From NCBI GenBank assembly GCA_018812525.1, contig JAHJDE010000061.1, positions 1-49,666 of the forward strand: a stretch of DNA of 49,666 nucleotides, written 5' to 3'. Made by a program: the position numbers and the translations under genes. Source of the stretch: Gammaproteobacteria bacterium. Lineage in GTDB: Bacteria > Pseudomonadota > Gammaproteobacteria > Chromatiales > Chromatiaceae. Positions 42,277 to 49,666 of the stretch are shown one piece after another; position 1 is the first letter of the stretch; every line of letters starts with the position of its first letter. Under the pieces are notes generated by a model. The model worked only from the letters and a program-made list of their open reading frames with translations, did no database searches and was not told where the DNA came from.

Positions 42277-43038
42277 ATGGAGGAGCATGTCGGTGGGCGG
42301 CTCGTTCACTACGCCTGTGACGGGTTGGGCGACATCTTTGTCCTGGACGAGGGGGGGCAACGGGTCCTGACCTTCGATTACACGCACGAACAGAGCCGCA
42401 TGGACCTGGGGCGTCCCCATCGCCTGGTCCACGAGCATGCCCAGGCCATGATGATGGTCCTAGCCTTCCACGAACCCCGCCGCGCGCTTCAACTGGGCCT
42501 GGGCGGCGGCTGTCTTCTGCGCGCCCTGCATTACCTCCGGCCCCGCTGCGAGATAGAGAGCATCGAGCTGCGGGCCAGGATTCATGAGATCGCCGGGGAA
42601 TTCTTCGGCCTGCCCGATTCGCCCCAGGTGCGGCTGACCCTAGCGGACGCGGGGGAGGCCCTGGCAAAGACCCCGGACACCAGCCGGGACCTCATCTTCG
42701 CCGATATGTTTCACGCCAATTGCGTGGCGCCCCTGCAAAGGCAGCAGGGGTTCATGGGGGAGTGCCACCGGGTGCTGGACGGTAGGGGTTGGCTGGTGGC
42801 GAACTACGATGGCCCCGCCGACGGAGACGAGCCCCTGTTCCGCTGGATGGGCGGCCTCTTCCCCGAGATCCTGCTCTGCCCGATCCGGGACGAGAACCAC
42901 ATCCTTTTCGCCGGCAGGCAGAAACTGCCGGCTGATCTGGGTCTTTTCCGTCAACGGGTTGTGGGATTGGAGGCTGAGATGGAGGTTGCCCTCTCCCCTT
43001 ATTTCGACCGGCTGATCCGGCTATCCCAGTTCGCCTGA
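42277..43038 (+). CDS. Spermidine synthase-like protein
   Basis: A 253-residue cytosolic protein with the spermidine-synthase/methyltransferase fold. It has an N-terminal beta region (DIFVLDEGGQRVLTFD), the nucleotide motif ALQLGLGGGCLLRALH, the acidic loop ESIELRARIH and the aspartate segment DLIFADMFHAN. The normal GGGDG of polyamine synthases reads GLGGGC here, and the aspartates that hold the amine are not clear, so aminopropyl transfer should not be assumed. The gene follows the hydrolase closely. The next 141 bp hold nothing recognisable. Confidence 0.8.
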   Translation: MEEHVGGRLVHYACDGLGDIFVLDEGGQRVLTFDYTHEQSRMDLGRPHRLVHEHAQAMMMVLAFHEPRRALQLGLGGGCLLRALHYLRPRCEIESIELRARIHEIAGEFFGLPDSPQVRLTLADAGEALAKTPDTSRDLIFADMFHANCVAPLQRQQGFMGECHRVLDGRGWLVANYDGPADGDEPLFRWMGGLFPEILLCPIRDENHILFAGRQKLPADLGLFRQRVVGLEAEMEVALSPYFDRLIRLSQFA

Positions 43039-43179
43039 AATTGCGGCTGCTCGGAGTGCCTTGTTCGGCCTTTCTCTCTGAATCCAAATACAGCGTATCC
43101 GGGCAGATATCTTGTTCATGCGGACAGGCCACTGTCCCGCCCCATGTCTTTGCCATAGAAATCCACGGAGTTGGGAGTG

Positions 43180-43644
43180 TCATGAAGACAAACCCTCAAA
43201 TAGCCTTCTGTCCCAGATCACTTTCTCCGGGGAACGTATAACTAGCCGGACTGAATCGGGATGGAGGGGATTCACCAAGGCGTTCCAATCCAGCCTGGCG
43301 ACAACCGAGGGCACGATCAAGATTGCGCTTCTGGCCTCGTCGAGCCATTGGTCGCCAAAAGCCCTGGCGGATGCGCTGTCCGCCCCGTCCCATCCGGAAG
43401 GAAGTCTGTCCGCTCCATGGCGTTCGGCAGACACATCCTCCGGAACATCGGCGATGACAAAACTCTGTGTGGCAGGGATACGGCCAATACCTGCGTGTGC
43501 CAATATTTCCAGCAGAGCACAGGAATAGCTCAGAGAGCCATAGATAACAGGCCTGCCGGGGCTGTTCCACCGGCCGCCGCCGAGCGCCGCACCGGAGCCG
43601 TCCCAGATAGGGTGGCGTTCGTCCGCGATACGGAATATCCGCAT
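43180..43644 (-). CDS. RES-domain toxin
   Basis: A 154-residue RES toxin; the family degrades NAD+ in the cell when its antitoxin is lost. Visible marks are MRIFRIADERHPIWDGSGA, GGRWNSPGRPVIYGSLSYSCALLEILAH with the conserved Arg, Tyr and Glu, and the late IRSPEKVIWDRRLFEG. I start at ATG 43644, which overlaps the antitoxin stop by one base (TGATG); an in-frame ATG 30 bp upstream lies inside the antitoxin gene. It is the second gene of a two-gene operon, toxin after antitoxin as is usual for this class. Confidence 0.9.
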   Translation of the reverse strand: MRIFRIADERHPIWDGSGAALGGGRWNSPGRPVIYGSLSYSCALLEILAHAGIGRIPATQSFVIADVPEDVSAERHGADRLPSGWDGADSASARAFGDQWLDEARSAILIVPSVVARLDWNALVNPLHPDSVRLVIRSPEKVIWDRRLFEGLSS

Positions 43645-44072
43645 CAGGCGGCAATTCCGTGATACAGCCTCCAAAGGAGTTCCTCGACCCGGCGGGCGCC
43701 TATCTCGGTTAGTGAGACATCGAGCGGTGTTAGCCCTTGCAGCAGGGAATGGGGCGCATGCAGGAACGTTCTGGCATCCTCGTCCGAGCCCCAGACATAT
43801 TGCGCAGTTGCAAAAATCCTGGCCAAGCGTTCCGCGCGCGCTGATTCCGCCGCCGTTAGCCGGTTACGACGCCGTTTGAACGTCGCTTCAGGGACGAGAC
43901 GGTGCAATAACTGTTTCCGTCCATCCCTATCCATGCAAACGTGCTCGACACCGGCCTCCAGCGCACTCTTTGGCAGACCCTGGGAAACCAAGTCATCCAG
44001 TTCGGCAAATGAATGGGGAGGGGGGGTGATATCCAGCACCGATGCGATTTTCTCCGGACCAACGAGTGCCAT
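43644..44072 (-). CDS. Xre/MbcA/ParS-family antitoxin
   Basis: A 142-residue antitoxin of the DUF2384 class. The N-terminal half has a helix-turn-helix-like region (LDDLVSQGLPKSALEAGVEH, KQLLHRLVPEATFKRRRNRL). The C-terminal toxin-binding half has RAERLARIFATAQYVWGSDE, the LHAPHSLLQGLTPLDVSLTE block and ARRVEELLWRLYHG. A GAGGA site precedes the ATG. A 16-bp palindrome 37-52 bp upstream is a likely operator for autoregulation. The pair stands beside a long inverted-repeat element. Confidence 0.9.
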   Translation of the reverse strand: MALVGPEKIASVLDITPPPHSFAELDDLVSQGLPKSALEAGVEHVCMDRDGRKQLLHRLVPEATFKRRRNRLTAAESARAERLARIFATAQYVWGSDEDARTFLHAPHSLLQGLTPLDVSLTEIGARRVEELLWRLYHGIAA

Positions 44073-44108
44073 TAAATTATCCTCGGCTCTTCAACTGACA
44101 TGGAAAGA

Positions 44109-44124
44109 TGGATCATGTGATCCA
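44109..44124 (-). promoter_or_regulatory. Palindromic operator candidate of the Xre/RES pair
   Basis: TGGATCATGTGATCCA is a perfect 16-bp palindrome upstream of the antitoxin. On the minus strand TTGATT lies just before it and CATCTT follows after a 17-base spacer, so the palindrome would lie within the promoter spacer. That position suits repression by the antitoxin. The -10 match is weak. Confidence 0.5.
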
Positions 44125-44164
44125 CACAATCAAGGGCTTTCCGGCTCGCAATCACCGGGGGATA

Positions 44165-44326
44165 TAAGGCGATTTCTGTCAATGAATATCCCATCTTGCT
44201 TGTCTTTTCGCCCCCCTGCGGTGTTGCCACAGGCGTTACATAGTTCGACTATGCGCCGCCTGTGGCGCCTTGCAGGGGGACGAAAATCCGGCGCAATCCG
44301 GGATATTCATTTCCGGCAATCGCCTA
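44165..44326. repeat. Long inverted-repeat element C, copy 1
   Basis: An approximately 160-bp imperfect palindrome. TAAGGCGATT and AATCGCCTA form the ends; GAATATCCC/GGGATATTC, GCCCCCCTGC/GCAGGGGGAC and CCACAGGCG/CGCCTGTGG pair inwards; CATAG-TTCGA-CTATG forms the tip. A direct copy with about 95% identity lies at 49527-49666. It is located between the antitoxin promoter and the 5'-nucleotidase stop. Confidence 0.85.
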
Positions 44327-44336
44327 AAACAGCGGC

Positions 44337-45857
44337 TCAACGTCGCTCTATCCGCCCGTCCACCGCCGTCCCGATCCCGCCCGGATTCTCTTCGAAGGCG
44401 GTGACGACCATGTCCAGGAGGCGGTTTCCGGTGCTGATCTTTTGTTGCAGGGCCTGGGCGAAACGGGAGTAGCCGTCGCCGCCCTCGGCCAGGAAGTCGG
44501 AGGTGGCGATGCGGTACTGAGCCGAGGGGTCGAGGGGTTTATCTCCCACCTTGACATCGACGGCCCGCCCGCCCGCGATGACGAAGCGCAGGCCGGAGAC
44601 CTGAAGGAATCCGCCGGGGTTGTCCTCCGGATCGAGGGCGGCGCTCTGGTCGAGCGCCGCTTGCAGTTCGCTGCCGGGGAGGGTCCCGGTGACCAGCTCG
44701 TTGCCGAAGGGAAAGACACGGTGGATCTTGCCGAGGGTGACGGCTCCGGCCCCGATGGAGTCACGGAAGGTGCCGCCATTGAACAAGACCACATCGACCT
44801 GGGTCAGCTTGCGGGCTGCATCGGCGCAGAAATTGCCAAGGTTCGATTCCTTGCGCCGCACCGATTCCCGCCGGCCGTCCAGGGGCACCAGGGCCCGGCC
44901 GACCACCCGGTCCATCTCCTTCGAGACCTCCTTGCTCATCGCCTCCACCTGCCCCGCCATGACAGGATCGGCGGGGGAATCGGCGTTGATGGGGATGAGC
45001 CGGTAGGACTCCAGCTCCAGGCGGTCCCCTTTGATCTTGATGTCCAGACGCCCCAGCCAGCGGCCCCGTTCGCCGGCCTGAAGGATCATGACCTCGCCTT
45101 CCCGCTTGGGTTGTTCGAAGGCGAAGTGGTTGTGGCCGCCGACGATCAGGTCGATCCCCTGGAGCTCCCTGGCCATGCGGCGGTCCTCGGCAAAACCCAG
45201 GTGGGAGAGGAGGATCTGTACCTGGGTCTTGGCTTCGAGCGCGGTGAGTTGCCCCCGCGCGGCCGTCAGGGGATCGATCAGGGTGACGCCCTTGCTGTTG
45301 CGCGGGTGGGTGGTGGTCACCAGTTCGGATGTTGTCAGGCCGAGGATGCCGATGCGCAGTCCATCCTTGCCCTCGACGATGGCGCTTGGCCGGAGCAGGC
45401 CCTGGGTGCCCGGAATCGCGGCATTGGCCGCCAGCCAGGGGAATCTGGCCTCCTTCAACAGGGCGATGAAATTCTCCTGACCGTAATCCAGCTCGTGGTT
45501 GCCCATGACCGCGGCATCCAGCCCCAGGGCGTTGAGCATGGCCAGGTCGGGATGGCCGTGGTGCAGGCTCGACAGCATGGTCCCTTGCAACAGATCGCCG
45601 CCGAAGAGGAGGACCAGGGTCCGCCGGGGGTCTTCCTTGCGGATGGCCTCGACCGTCCCGGCCAGGCGTGCGATGCCGCCGGCTGACGCCTTAGGGTTGT
45701 CCTCCGGATAGGGGGCGAGCTGACCGTGAAAATCGTTGAAATGGAGCAGGGTCAGATGCCGTTCCTGGGGCACCCACTGCAACAGGAGCCAAAGGAGCAG
45801 CGGCAGGAAGATGGCGGCAAGGGTGATGCGCCGCCAGGTAAGGGCTGAGATGGACAT
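44337..45857 (-). CDS. 5'-nucleotidase / metallophosphatase family protein
   Basis: An exported two-domain enzyme of 506 residues in the UshA/5'-nucleotidase family. An N-terminal membrane helix (about 12-30) acts as signal or anchor. The metallophosphatase domain has LLHFNDFHGQ, LFGGDLLQGT, GNHELDYG and GGHNHF. The C-terminal substrate domain has NLGNFCADAAR, LFNGGTFRDSIGAG and YRIATSDFLAEGGDGYS. Substrates may be nucleotides or UDP-sugars. ATG 45857 follows GGAGGG by eight bases; an in-frame start 84 bp upstream is less likely. It is divergent from the lytic transglycosylase gene. Confidence 0.9.
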   Translation of the reverse strand: MSISALTWRRITLAAIFLPLLLWLLLQWVPQERHLTLLHFNDFHGQLAPYPEDNPKASAGGIARLAGTVEAIRKEDPRRTLVLLFGGDLLQGTMLSSLHHGHPDLAMLNALGLDAAVMGNHELDYGQENFIALLKEARFPWLAANAAIPGTQGLLRPSAIVEGKDGLRIGILGLTTSELVTTTHPRNSKGVTLIDPLTAARGQLTALEAKTQVQILLSHLGFAEDRRMARELQGIDLIVGGHNHFAFEQPKREGEVMILQAGERGRWLGRLDIKIKGDRLELESYRLIPINADSPADPVMAGQVEAMSKEVSKEMDRVVGRALVPLDGRRESVRRKESNLGNFCADAARKLTQVDVVLFNGGTFRDSIGAGAVTLGKIHRVFPFGNELVTGTLPGSELQAALDQSAALDPEDNPGGFLQVSGLRFVIAGGRAVDVKVGDKPLDPSAQYRIATSDFLAEGGDGYSRFAQALQQKISTGNRLLDMVVTAFEENPGGIGTAVDGRIERR

Positions 45858-46061
45858 GGCTGATACCCTCCCGTTGATGTCAGGGAAATAATAGTACGGT
45901 CGAGGGAAATCGTCAGGAGCTGGCGTGCCCTGAAACCTCACCCCGCAGCTTGGTCCTTGTTGTCCTGGGGTTTATGGACAACAATTGACGGAGTGAAAGC
46001 GATGAATGGTTGCGGCCTCGTTCGGCGTGGCGTTTTTTCCAGACAGGCAGAAGGGACGAAT

Positions 46062-48695
46062 ATGCGGGCGCTATTCCTGCTCATTGTGGTGGTACTGACG
46101 GGCGGCGCGATCCTGATTGCGATGCCTGCCGTCGAGAGGCTTTTGACCGATCCCAGGGTGGTTGATGTCCCCGCGCCCAAGGCCAAGCCTGTCGAGGCAC
46201 CGCAGGCTACATACCTTGGGACCGAGGGAAAATTGGTCACCGAGGCGCCCGCCGCCGAGATACCCGACCCCGAGGAGCTGTCGGCTGAAGCCGATAAGGT
46301 CGAGGCCGCCCCGATAGAGGTTGCCCCGATCGAGGCACAAATCTCTCCCGAGGAGATCTTCAAGGCCCCGGAGCGCGACGATAAACTCTTCCCGCTGCCG
46401 GTCAGCCTGGGACCGGCAGTCGCCTTCTGGACCCGCATCTACAGCGACGTGGATACAAGGGGCGGCCTGATCCACGACAACCAGCGCATGGACGTCGTCT
46501 ATTCCATGCTGGACCTCAGCTTCGACCCCATGCCCGAAAAGACCATCGAGCGCAACATCGCCTATTACCGCCACCTGCTGTGGGAACTGGCGAAGGGCAA
46601 GCGCCAGGATCTGAACTGCGACGAACAGCGGGCGCTCCTTATCTGGGGTGAGGACTCCGGCGCCCTCAAGGCGGCCGCTGAACGGGTCCGGTTCCAGCGC
46701 GGGCAGTCGAACCGCTTTCTTGTGGGGCTGAACCGCTCCGCAGCCTGGCGGCCCTACATTCTGAAGACCCTGGATGATCGCGGCTTGCCCAGAGAGCTGG
46801 CGGCCCTTCCCCATGTGGAGTCTTCTTTCCATCCGCGCGTCACTTCCCATGCCGGCGCCGCTGGCCTCTGGCAGTTCATGCCAGGCACCGGCCGCCGCTT
46901 CATGCGCATCGACGAGGTGCTGGACGAGCGCTTCGACCCCTTCAAGGCCAGCGAAGGGGCTGCCCAACTGCTGCAATACAACCATTCGATCCTGGATAGC
47001 TGGCCCCTGGCCCTGACCGCCTACAACCACGGGCTTGGCGGGGTGTACGGCTTGACGAAGCGGTTTTCCACAAAGGACATCGGCGAAATAGTGGCGCGTT
47101 CCAAGGGCAAGAAGGGCCTGGGCTTCGCCTCCCGCAACTTCTATGCCTCCTTCCTGGCAGCCCTGGAGGTGTCCGACCACCCCGGGCGGTATTTCCGGAG
47201 TCTGCATCCACGCCAGCCCGCCGAGCCGGCCCAGCTTGAGTTGAATGCCTTCCTGCCGGTGGATTCCCTGGCCCAGGCACTGGGTCTGGAGAAGGAGGAG
47301 CTGCAAAAACTTAATCCCGTCTTGCAGTCCCCGGTCTGGAGCGGCAGCAAATACGTCCCCAAGGGCTACTCTGTCGTTCTCCCGCCGGCGTACGAAATGG
47401 CCGGGGTGAGCGAGAAGCTGCGGCTGGCCGAGAAACAATTCGGCTTTGACCAGCAGAAGCCTGACCTCTTCCACAAGATCAAACCTGGCGACACACTCTC
47501 GACCATTGCCGAGAAATATGGGGTCGGCACCGCCGAGCTGATGGCGCTGAACCAGCTCGGGAAGAAGAGCCGCATACGAGCGGGCCAAACCCTGAAACTG
47601 CCCGGCAAGAGGGTAGCGACGCCGGTCGCCCTGGCGCAAGTGGCAGCGGCTGAAGGCCCCCCTGTGGCGGATGAGATCAAATCCCCCCAGGCCGAGCCTG
47701 ATGCCGCGAGGGATTCGGGCCAGGTGGGGGCGGTTCCGGTGCCTGCGACAATCGAGGCGCAGAAAGCAGTCGAGACCCCGGTCCCGACCCAAGTGGCCCA
47801 GGCCGAGATGGGGCAAGGCGATGGGGCAGGCGTAAACCCGGCGGCCGATGGATCTGAGGCCCCATCGGAGCCGGCGCCGGACTCGCCAGAGATGGCGGTC
47901 GAGGATCTGCCCGCTCAAGCTGAAACGGCGGAGGCCGGTGCCGAGCCGGGCACCCCCAGTCCTACCGAGCCAAACACATTGGTCAGCGGCCAAGCGGCTC
48001 AGCCGCCGAACACACCAGCCCCTGCCAAGATCCTCATCGCCGAAGGGAAAACGGCCGAGGCTGCCGGCCAGGAAACCGCTGCCACCGGGCAGAAGGCGCC
48101 GGAAGGGGATGGGGAGGTGCGGTCTGAGGAGGATCGACAGATGTCGGCCGATCCATCAGATTATCGGGTGGCCGCCGATGGCACCATCGTGATCCAGCCC
48201 CCCGAGACCCTGGGACACTATGCCACCTGGTTGGAGGTTTCGGTCGCCCGCCTGAAGAAGGCAAACGGACGCGGGTTCTCATTGAAGATCGGCCATCGTA
48301 TGCATTTGGCGTTAGGCAGGGTGAGCAGGAAGATCTTCGAGGAAAGGCGCCTAGCCTTCCATGAGTCCTTGCAATCCAGCTTTTTCGACCGCTACCGTAT
48401 CACCACCACCCGCGAGCATCGCATCGGTGACGGGGACAGCCTCTGGTGGTTGGCCATCAAGCGCTACAATCTCCCGCTCTGGCTGCTGCGCCAGTACAAC
48501 CCCGATCTGGAGATCGAAGGAACCCTGCCGCGCGGTACAGTGGTGAAAATTCCGGTGGTGAAGAAGATCGCCGATCAGCCTAGCCGAAATGAGGTGAAGT
48601 CGACGCAACGGGTGGAAAAGGGTAAACGGGCGAGGCGTTCGAGCAGATTCGATCTGAAAACCTCGATCTTTAGGCCGGTACCGGGCCGCACCTGA
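46062..48695 (+). CDS. MltD-like lytic transglycosylase with LysM domains
   Basis: A large (877-residue) envelope protein. An N-terminal membrane helix (1-20) is followed by a Pro/Ala/Glu-rich stretch (about 25-110). A GH23 transglycosylase domain (about 215-360) has the catalytic glutamate in LPHVESSFHPRVTSHAGAAG and LWQFMPGTG. A LysM domain follows (HKIKPGDTLSTIAEKYGVGT), then about 170 residues of low-complexity Ala/Pro/Glu linker, a weak LysM-like segment and a clear C-terminal LysM (HRIGDGDSLWWLAIKRYNLP). E. coli MltD is about 450 residues; the extra length is mainly linker. ATG 46062 follows AAGGGA by five bases. Confidence 0.9.
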   Translation: MRALFLLIVVVLTGGAILIAMPAVERLLTDPRVVDVPAPKAKPVEAPQATYLGTEGKLVTEAPAAEIPDPEELSAEADKVEAAPIEVAPIEAQISPEEIFKAPERDDKLFPLPVSLGPAVAFWTRIYSDVDTRGGLIHDNQRMDVVYSMLDLSFDPMPEKTIERNIAYYRHLLWELAKGKRQDLNCDEQRALLIWGEDSGALKAAAERVRFQRGQSNRFLVGLNRSAAWRPYILKTLDDRGLPRELAALPHVESSFHPRVTSHAGAAGLWQFMPGTGRRFMRIDEVLDERFDPFKASEGAAQLLQYNHSILDSWPLALTAYNHGLGGVYGLTKRFSTKDIGEIVARSKGKKGLGFASRNFYASFLAALEVSDHPGRYFRSLHPRQPAEPAQLELNAFLPVDSLAQALGLEKEELQKLNPVLQSPVWSGSKYVPKGYSVVLPPAYEMAGVSEKLRLAEKQFGFDQQKPDLFHKIKPGDTLSTIAEKYGVGTAELMALNQLGKKSRIRAGQTLKLPGKRVATPVALAQVAAAEGPPVADEIKSPQAEPDAARDSGQVGAVPVPATIEAQKAVETPVPTQVAQAEMGQGDGAGVNPAADGSEAPSEPAPDSPEMAVEDLPAQAETAEAGAEPGTPSPTEPNTLVSGQAAQPPNTPAPAKILIAEGKTAEAAGQETAATGQKAPEGDGEVRSEEDRQMSADPSDYRVAADGTIVIQPPETLGHYATWLEVSVARLKKANGRGFSLKIGHRMHLALGRVSRKIFEERRLAFHESLQSSFFDRYRITTTREHRIGDGDSLWWLAIKRYNLPLWLLRQYNPDLEIEGTLPRGTVVKIPVVKKIADQPSRNEVKSTQRVEKGKRARRSSRFDLKTSIFRPVPGRT

Positions 48696-48707
48696 ACCTG
48701 TTTCTTA

Positions 48708-48931
48708 CCCAAACAGATTCCTGATTAGCAAGATATTTCAGCAGGATTTTCCATCCAGGGTTCAACATGGCCCTCCAAAGTAAAGTCGAAGGGCTCGCCA
48801 CGAATGGAAAATCAGAGGGCTATGCTGCCTAAGCCCGTTCGCCCTGAGCCCTTCGTCTTCGCTCAGGAGAGCCTTGTCGAAGGGTGATTGGGCTTAGGCT
48901 GAAGTATCTTGCTAATCAGGAACAGATTTGC
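48708..48931. repeat. Nested inverted repeat, about 220 bp
   Basis: The outer arms share CTGATTAGCAAGATA and TTCAGC (about 48708-48738 against 48898-48931, with a few mismatches). Inside are a second pair (GATTTTCCATCC with GAATGGAAAATC) and, near 48838-48890, pieces of the widespread GTTCGCCCTGAGC...GTCGAAGGG repeat. A loose third outer arm (GTAAGATACCTCAGC) follows at 48961. No coding potential is seen. Confidence 0.7.
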
Positions 48932-49008
48932 CCTGGGAGCACTTCATCCATCCTGATTTGTAAGATACCTCAGCTTGGCGAAATCTAGCGCTTAGAACGG
49001 GGGATTGC

Positions 49009-49036
49009 GGGGACAGTAAACCTAATCACTGTCCCC
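49009..49036. repeat. REP-like hairpin GGGGACAGT/ACTGTCCCC
   Basis: Nine-base perfect arms around AAACCTAATC. The GGGGACAGT motif is typical of REP sequences linked to Y1-type transposases. Immediately after, GAGGCT-TG-AGCCTC (49051-49064) forms another small hairpin before the fmdB stop, where transcription from both sides could end. Confidence 0.65.
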
Positions 49037-49080
49037 TGAATATCATGGGTGAGGCTTGAGCCTCTCACACCTTTCCTGCA

Positions 49081-49338
49081 TCACCCCATTCCGCACATGC
49101 CGCCGGAGCAGCCTCCGCCAGCACAGGGGGGCATGGACGGAATGACACCCTTGGACGAGCCGGTGATGAGGTTGCCGCCGGTAGCCATGCGGGTCACGGG
49201 GGCATCGGTGGGGGTGTCGCCCGGTGCGACGCCAGCCATCTCGCACAGCTCACCCCAGGTGCGAACCTCTTCGCTCATGCGGTGGTTGACCTCAAGGACG
49301 CGGCCGTTGGCCTCGCAGCGGTAGTCGTAAGTTGGCAT
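49081..49338 (-). CDS. FmdB-type zinc ribbon protein
   Basis: An 85-residue small protein with the FmdB opening PTYDYRCEANGRVLEV. The usual second cysteine of the first CxxC is replaced by Ala-Asn (RCEANG), so the zinc ribbon may be incomplete. A glycine/cysteine-rich tail (PPCAGGGCSGGMCGMG) could bind metal instead. The function of this family is unknown. The ATG has AAGGA about eight bases upstream. A pair of hairpins lies just upstream. Confidence 0.82.
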   Translation of the reverse strand: MPTYDYRCEANGRVLEVNHRMSEEVRTWGELCEMAGVAPGDTPTDAPVTRMATGGNLITGSSKGVIPSMPPCAGGGCSGGMCGMG

Positions 49339-49357
49339 AGGATGGTTCCTTCTGTTG

Positions 49358-49404
49358 AATATAAGATTCGCCTTATATTATAGGAAGAGTCGCCTCGGCG
49401 ACTC
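49358..49404. repeat. Two adjacent hairpins upstream of fmdB-type gene
   Basis: AATATAAG pairs with CTTATATT over 49358-49379 and GAGTCGC with GCGACTC over 49387-49404. They are close together, and their arms are unrelated, like those of the larger hairpin chains. They lie 20-66 bp upstream of the gene start and would be in its leader or promoter. Confidence 0.65.
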
Positions 49405-49526
49405 AATAAAAACAAGGCTATGTCTGCGTTAGGTGTTGATGGCATTGCAACCCATTGTTTCACAAAGGGTGTTGGCACGCGCCAAATGTACGGGGACAAG
49501 GGACCAACACTTAACGGTATTGGGTT

Positions 49527-49666
49527 TAAGGCGATTTCTGTCAATTAATATCCCATCTTGCTTGTCTTTTCGCCCCCCTGCGGCGTTGCCCCAGGCGTTA
49601 CATAGTTCGACTATGCGCCGCCTGTGGCGCCTTGCAGGGGAACGAAAATCCTGCGCAATCTGGGAT
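49527..49666. repeat. Long inverted-repeat element C, copy 2 (cut by window end)
   Basis: From TTTAAGGCGATTTCTGTCAA to the window end it follows copy 1 with about seven differences in 138 bases, in the same orientation. The right arm is incomplete because the window ends. The region 49405-49526 before it contains no gene or clear signal. Confidence 0.85.

Overview
The window is a GC-rich (roughly 60% or more by eye) chromosomal segment from a gammaproteobacterium. The evidence is the set of protein families: ParC, HolC, BolA, the SlpA-IspH pair, RimO, DusA, DUF1820, an IncC-less two-subunit pyruvate carboxylase like that of Pseudomonas, and the small protein often labelled 'tryptophan synthase subunit beta like'. 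The density of long intergenic inverted repeats would suit a sulfur-oxidising or purple-sulfur lineage (Chromatiales-like), but no gene here proves that. Most genes are housekeeping; the accessory character lies in the intergenic DNA.

Layout. 0-7.5 kb: a chain of hairpins, then pepA-holC (translationally coupled), convergent parC, a decayed IS3-type insertion sequence, amtB with a convincing NtrC/sigma-54 control region, tRNA-Met(CAT), a decayed glutaredoxin-like gene and bolA. 7.5-13.2 kb: a 39-residue membrane peptide, a lipoprotein gene split by a palindromic miniature element, a membrane protein, a DUF1820 protein, then hisI-gloB-pyrC and fieF. 13.2-15 kb: an HD-GYP response regulator bracketed by two copies of a long inverted-repeat element. 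15-25.5 kb: dusA, a cupin, a kinase-like fusion, DUF2892, rimO and an unknown partner, slpA-ispH, thiO, plsY, folB-folK, a second hairpin chain and an inositol-phosphatase family gene. 25.5-33 kb: a Sel1 protein, mltB, a DAHP synthase, and a type I secretion operon (LapB-like ABC exporter, HlyD-like adaptor, LuxR-type regulator) without its substrate or outer-membrane channel in view. 33-39.4 kb: nth, pycA-pycB and a lone GspE/PilB-type ATPase. 39.4-43 kb: a methyltransferase, a CAP-domain protein, an alpha/beta-hydrolase lipoprotein and a spermidine-synthase-like protein, the first two led by near-identical repeat modules. 43-49.7 kb: a Xre/RES toxin-antitoxin pair, a 5'-nucleotidase family protein, a LysM lytic transglycosylase and an FmdB-type zinc ribbon, the stretch from the 5'-nucleotidase to FmdB lying between two direct copies of a ~160-bp inverted-repeat element.

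What stands out is the number of distinct, mostly gene-less repeat families in under 50 kb: (1) a 71-bp perfect palindrome present three times, once inside a lipoprotein gene; (2) chains of four to five abutting unrelated hairpins, with one hairpin whose arms co-vary between two chains; (3) a ~165-bp module whose end supplies the ribosome-binding region and start of two different genes; (4) two families of long inverted-repeat elements found as pairs around gene blocks. I did not find a clearly new enzymatic or defence system. The best candidates for something undescribed are the hairpin chains and the start-codon-donating module.
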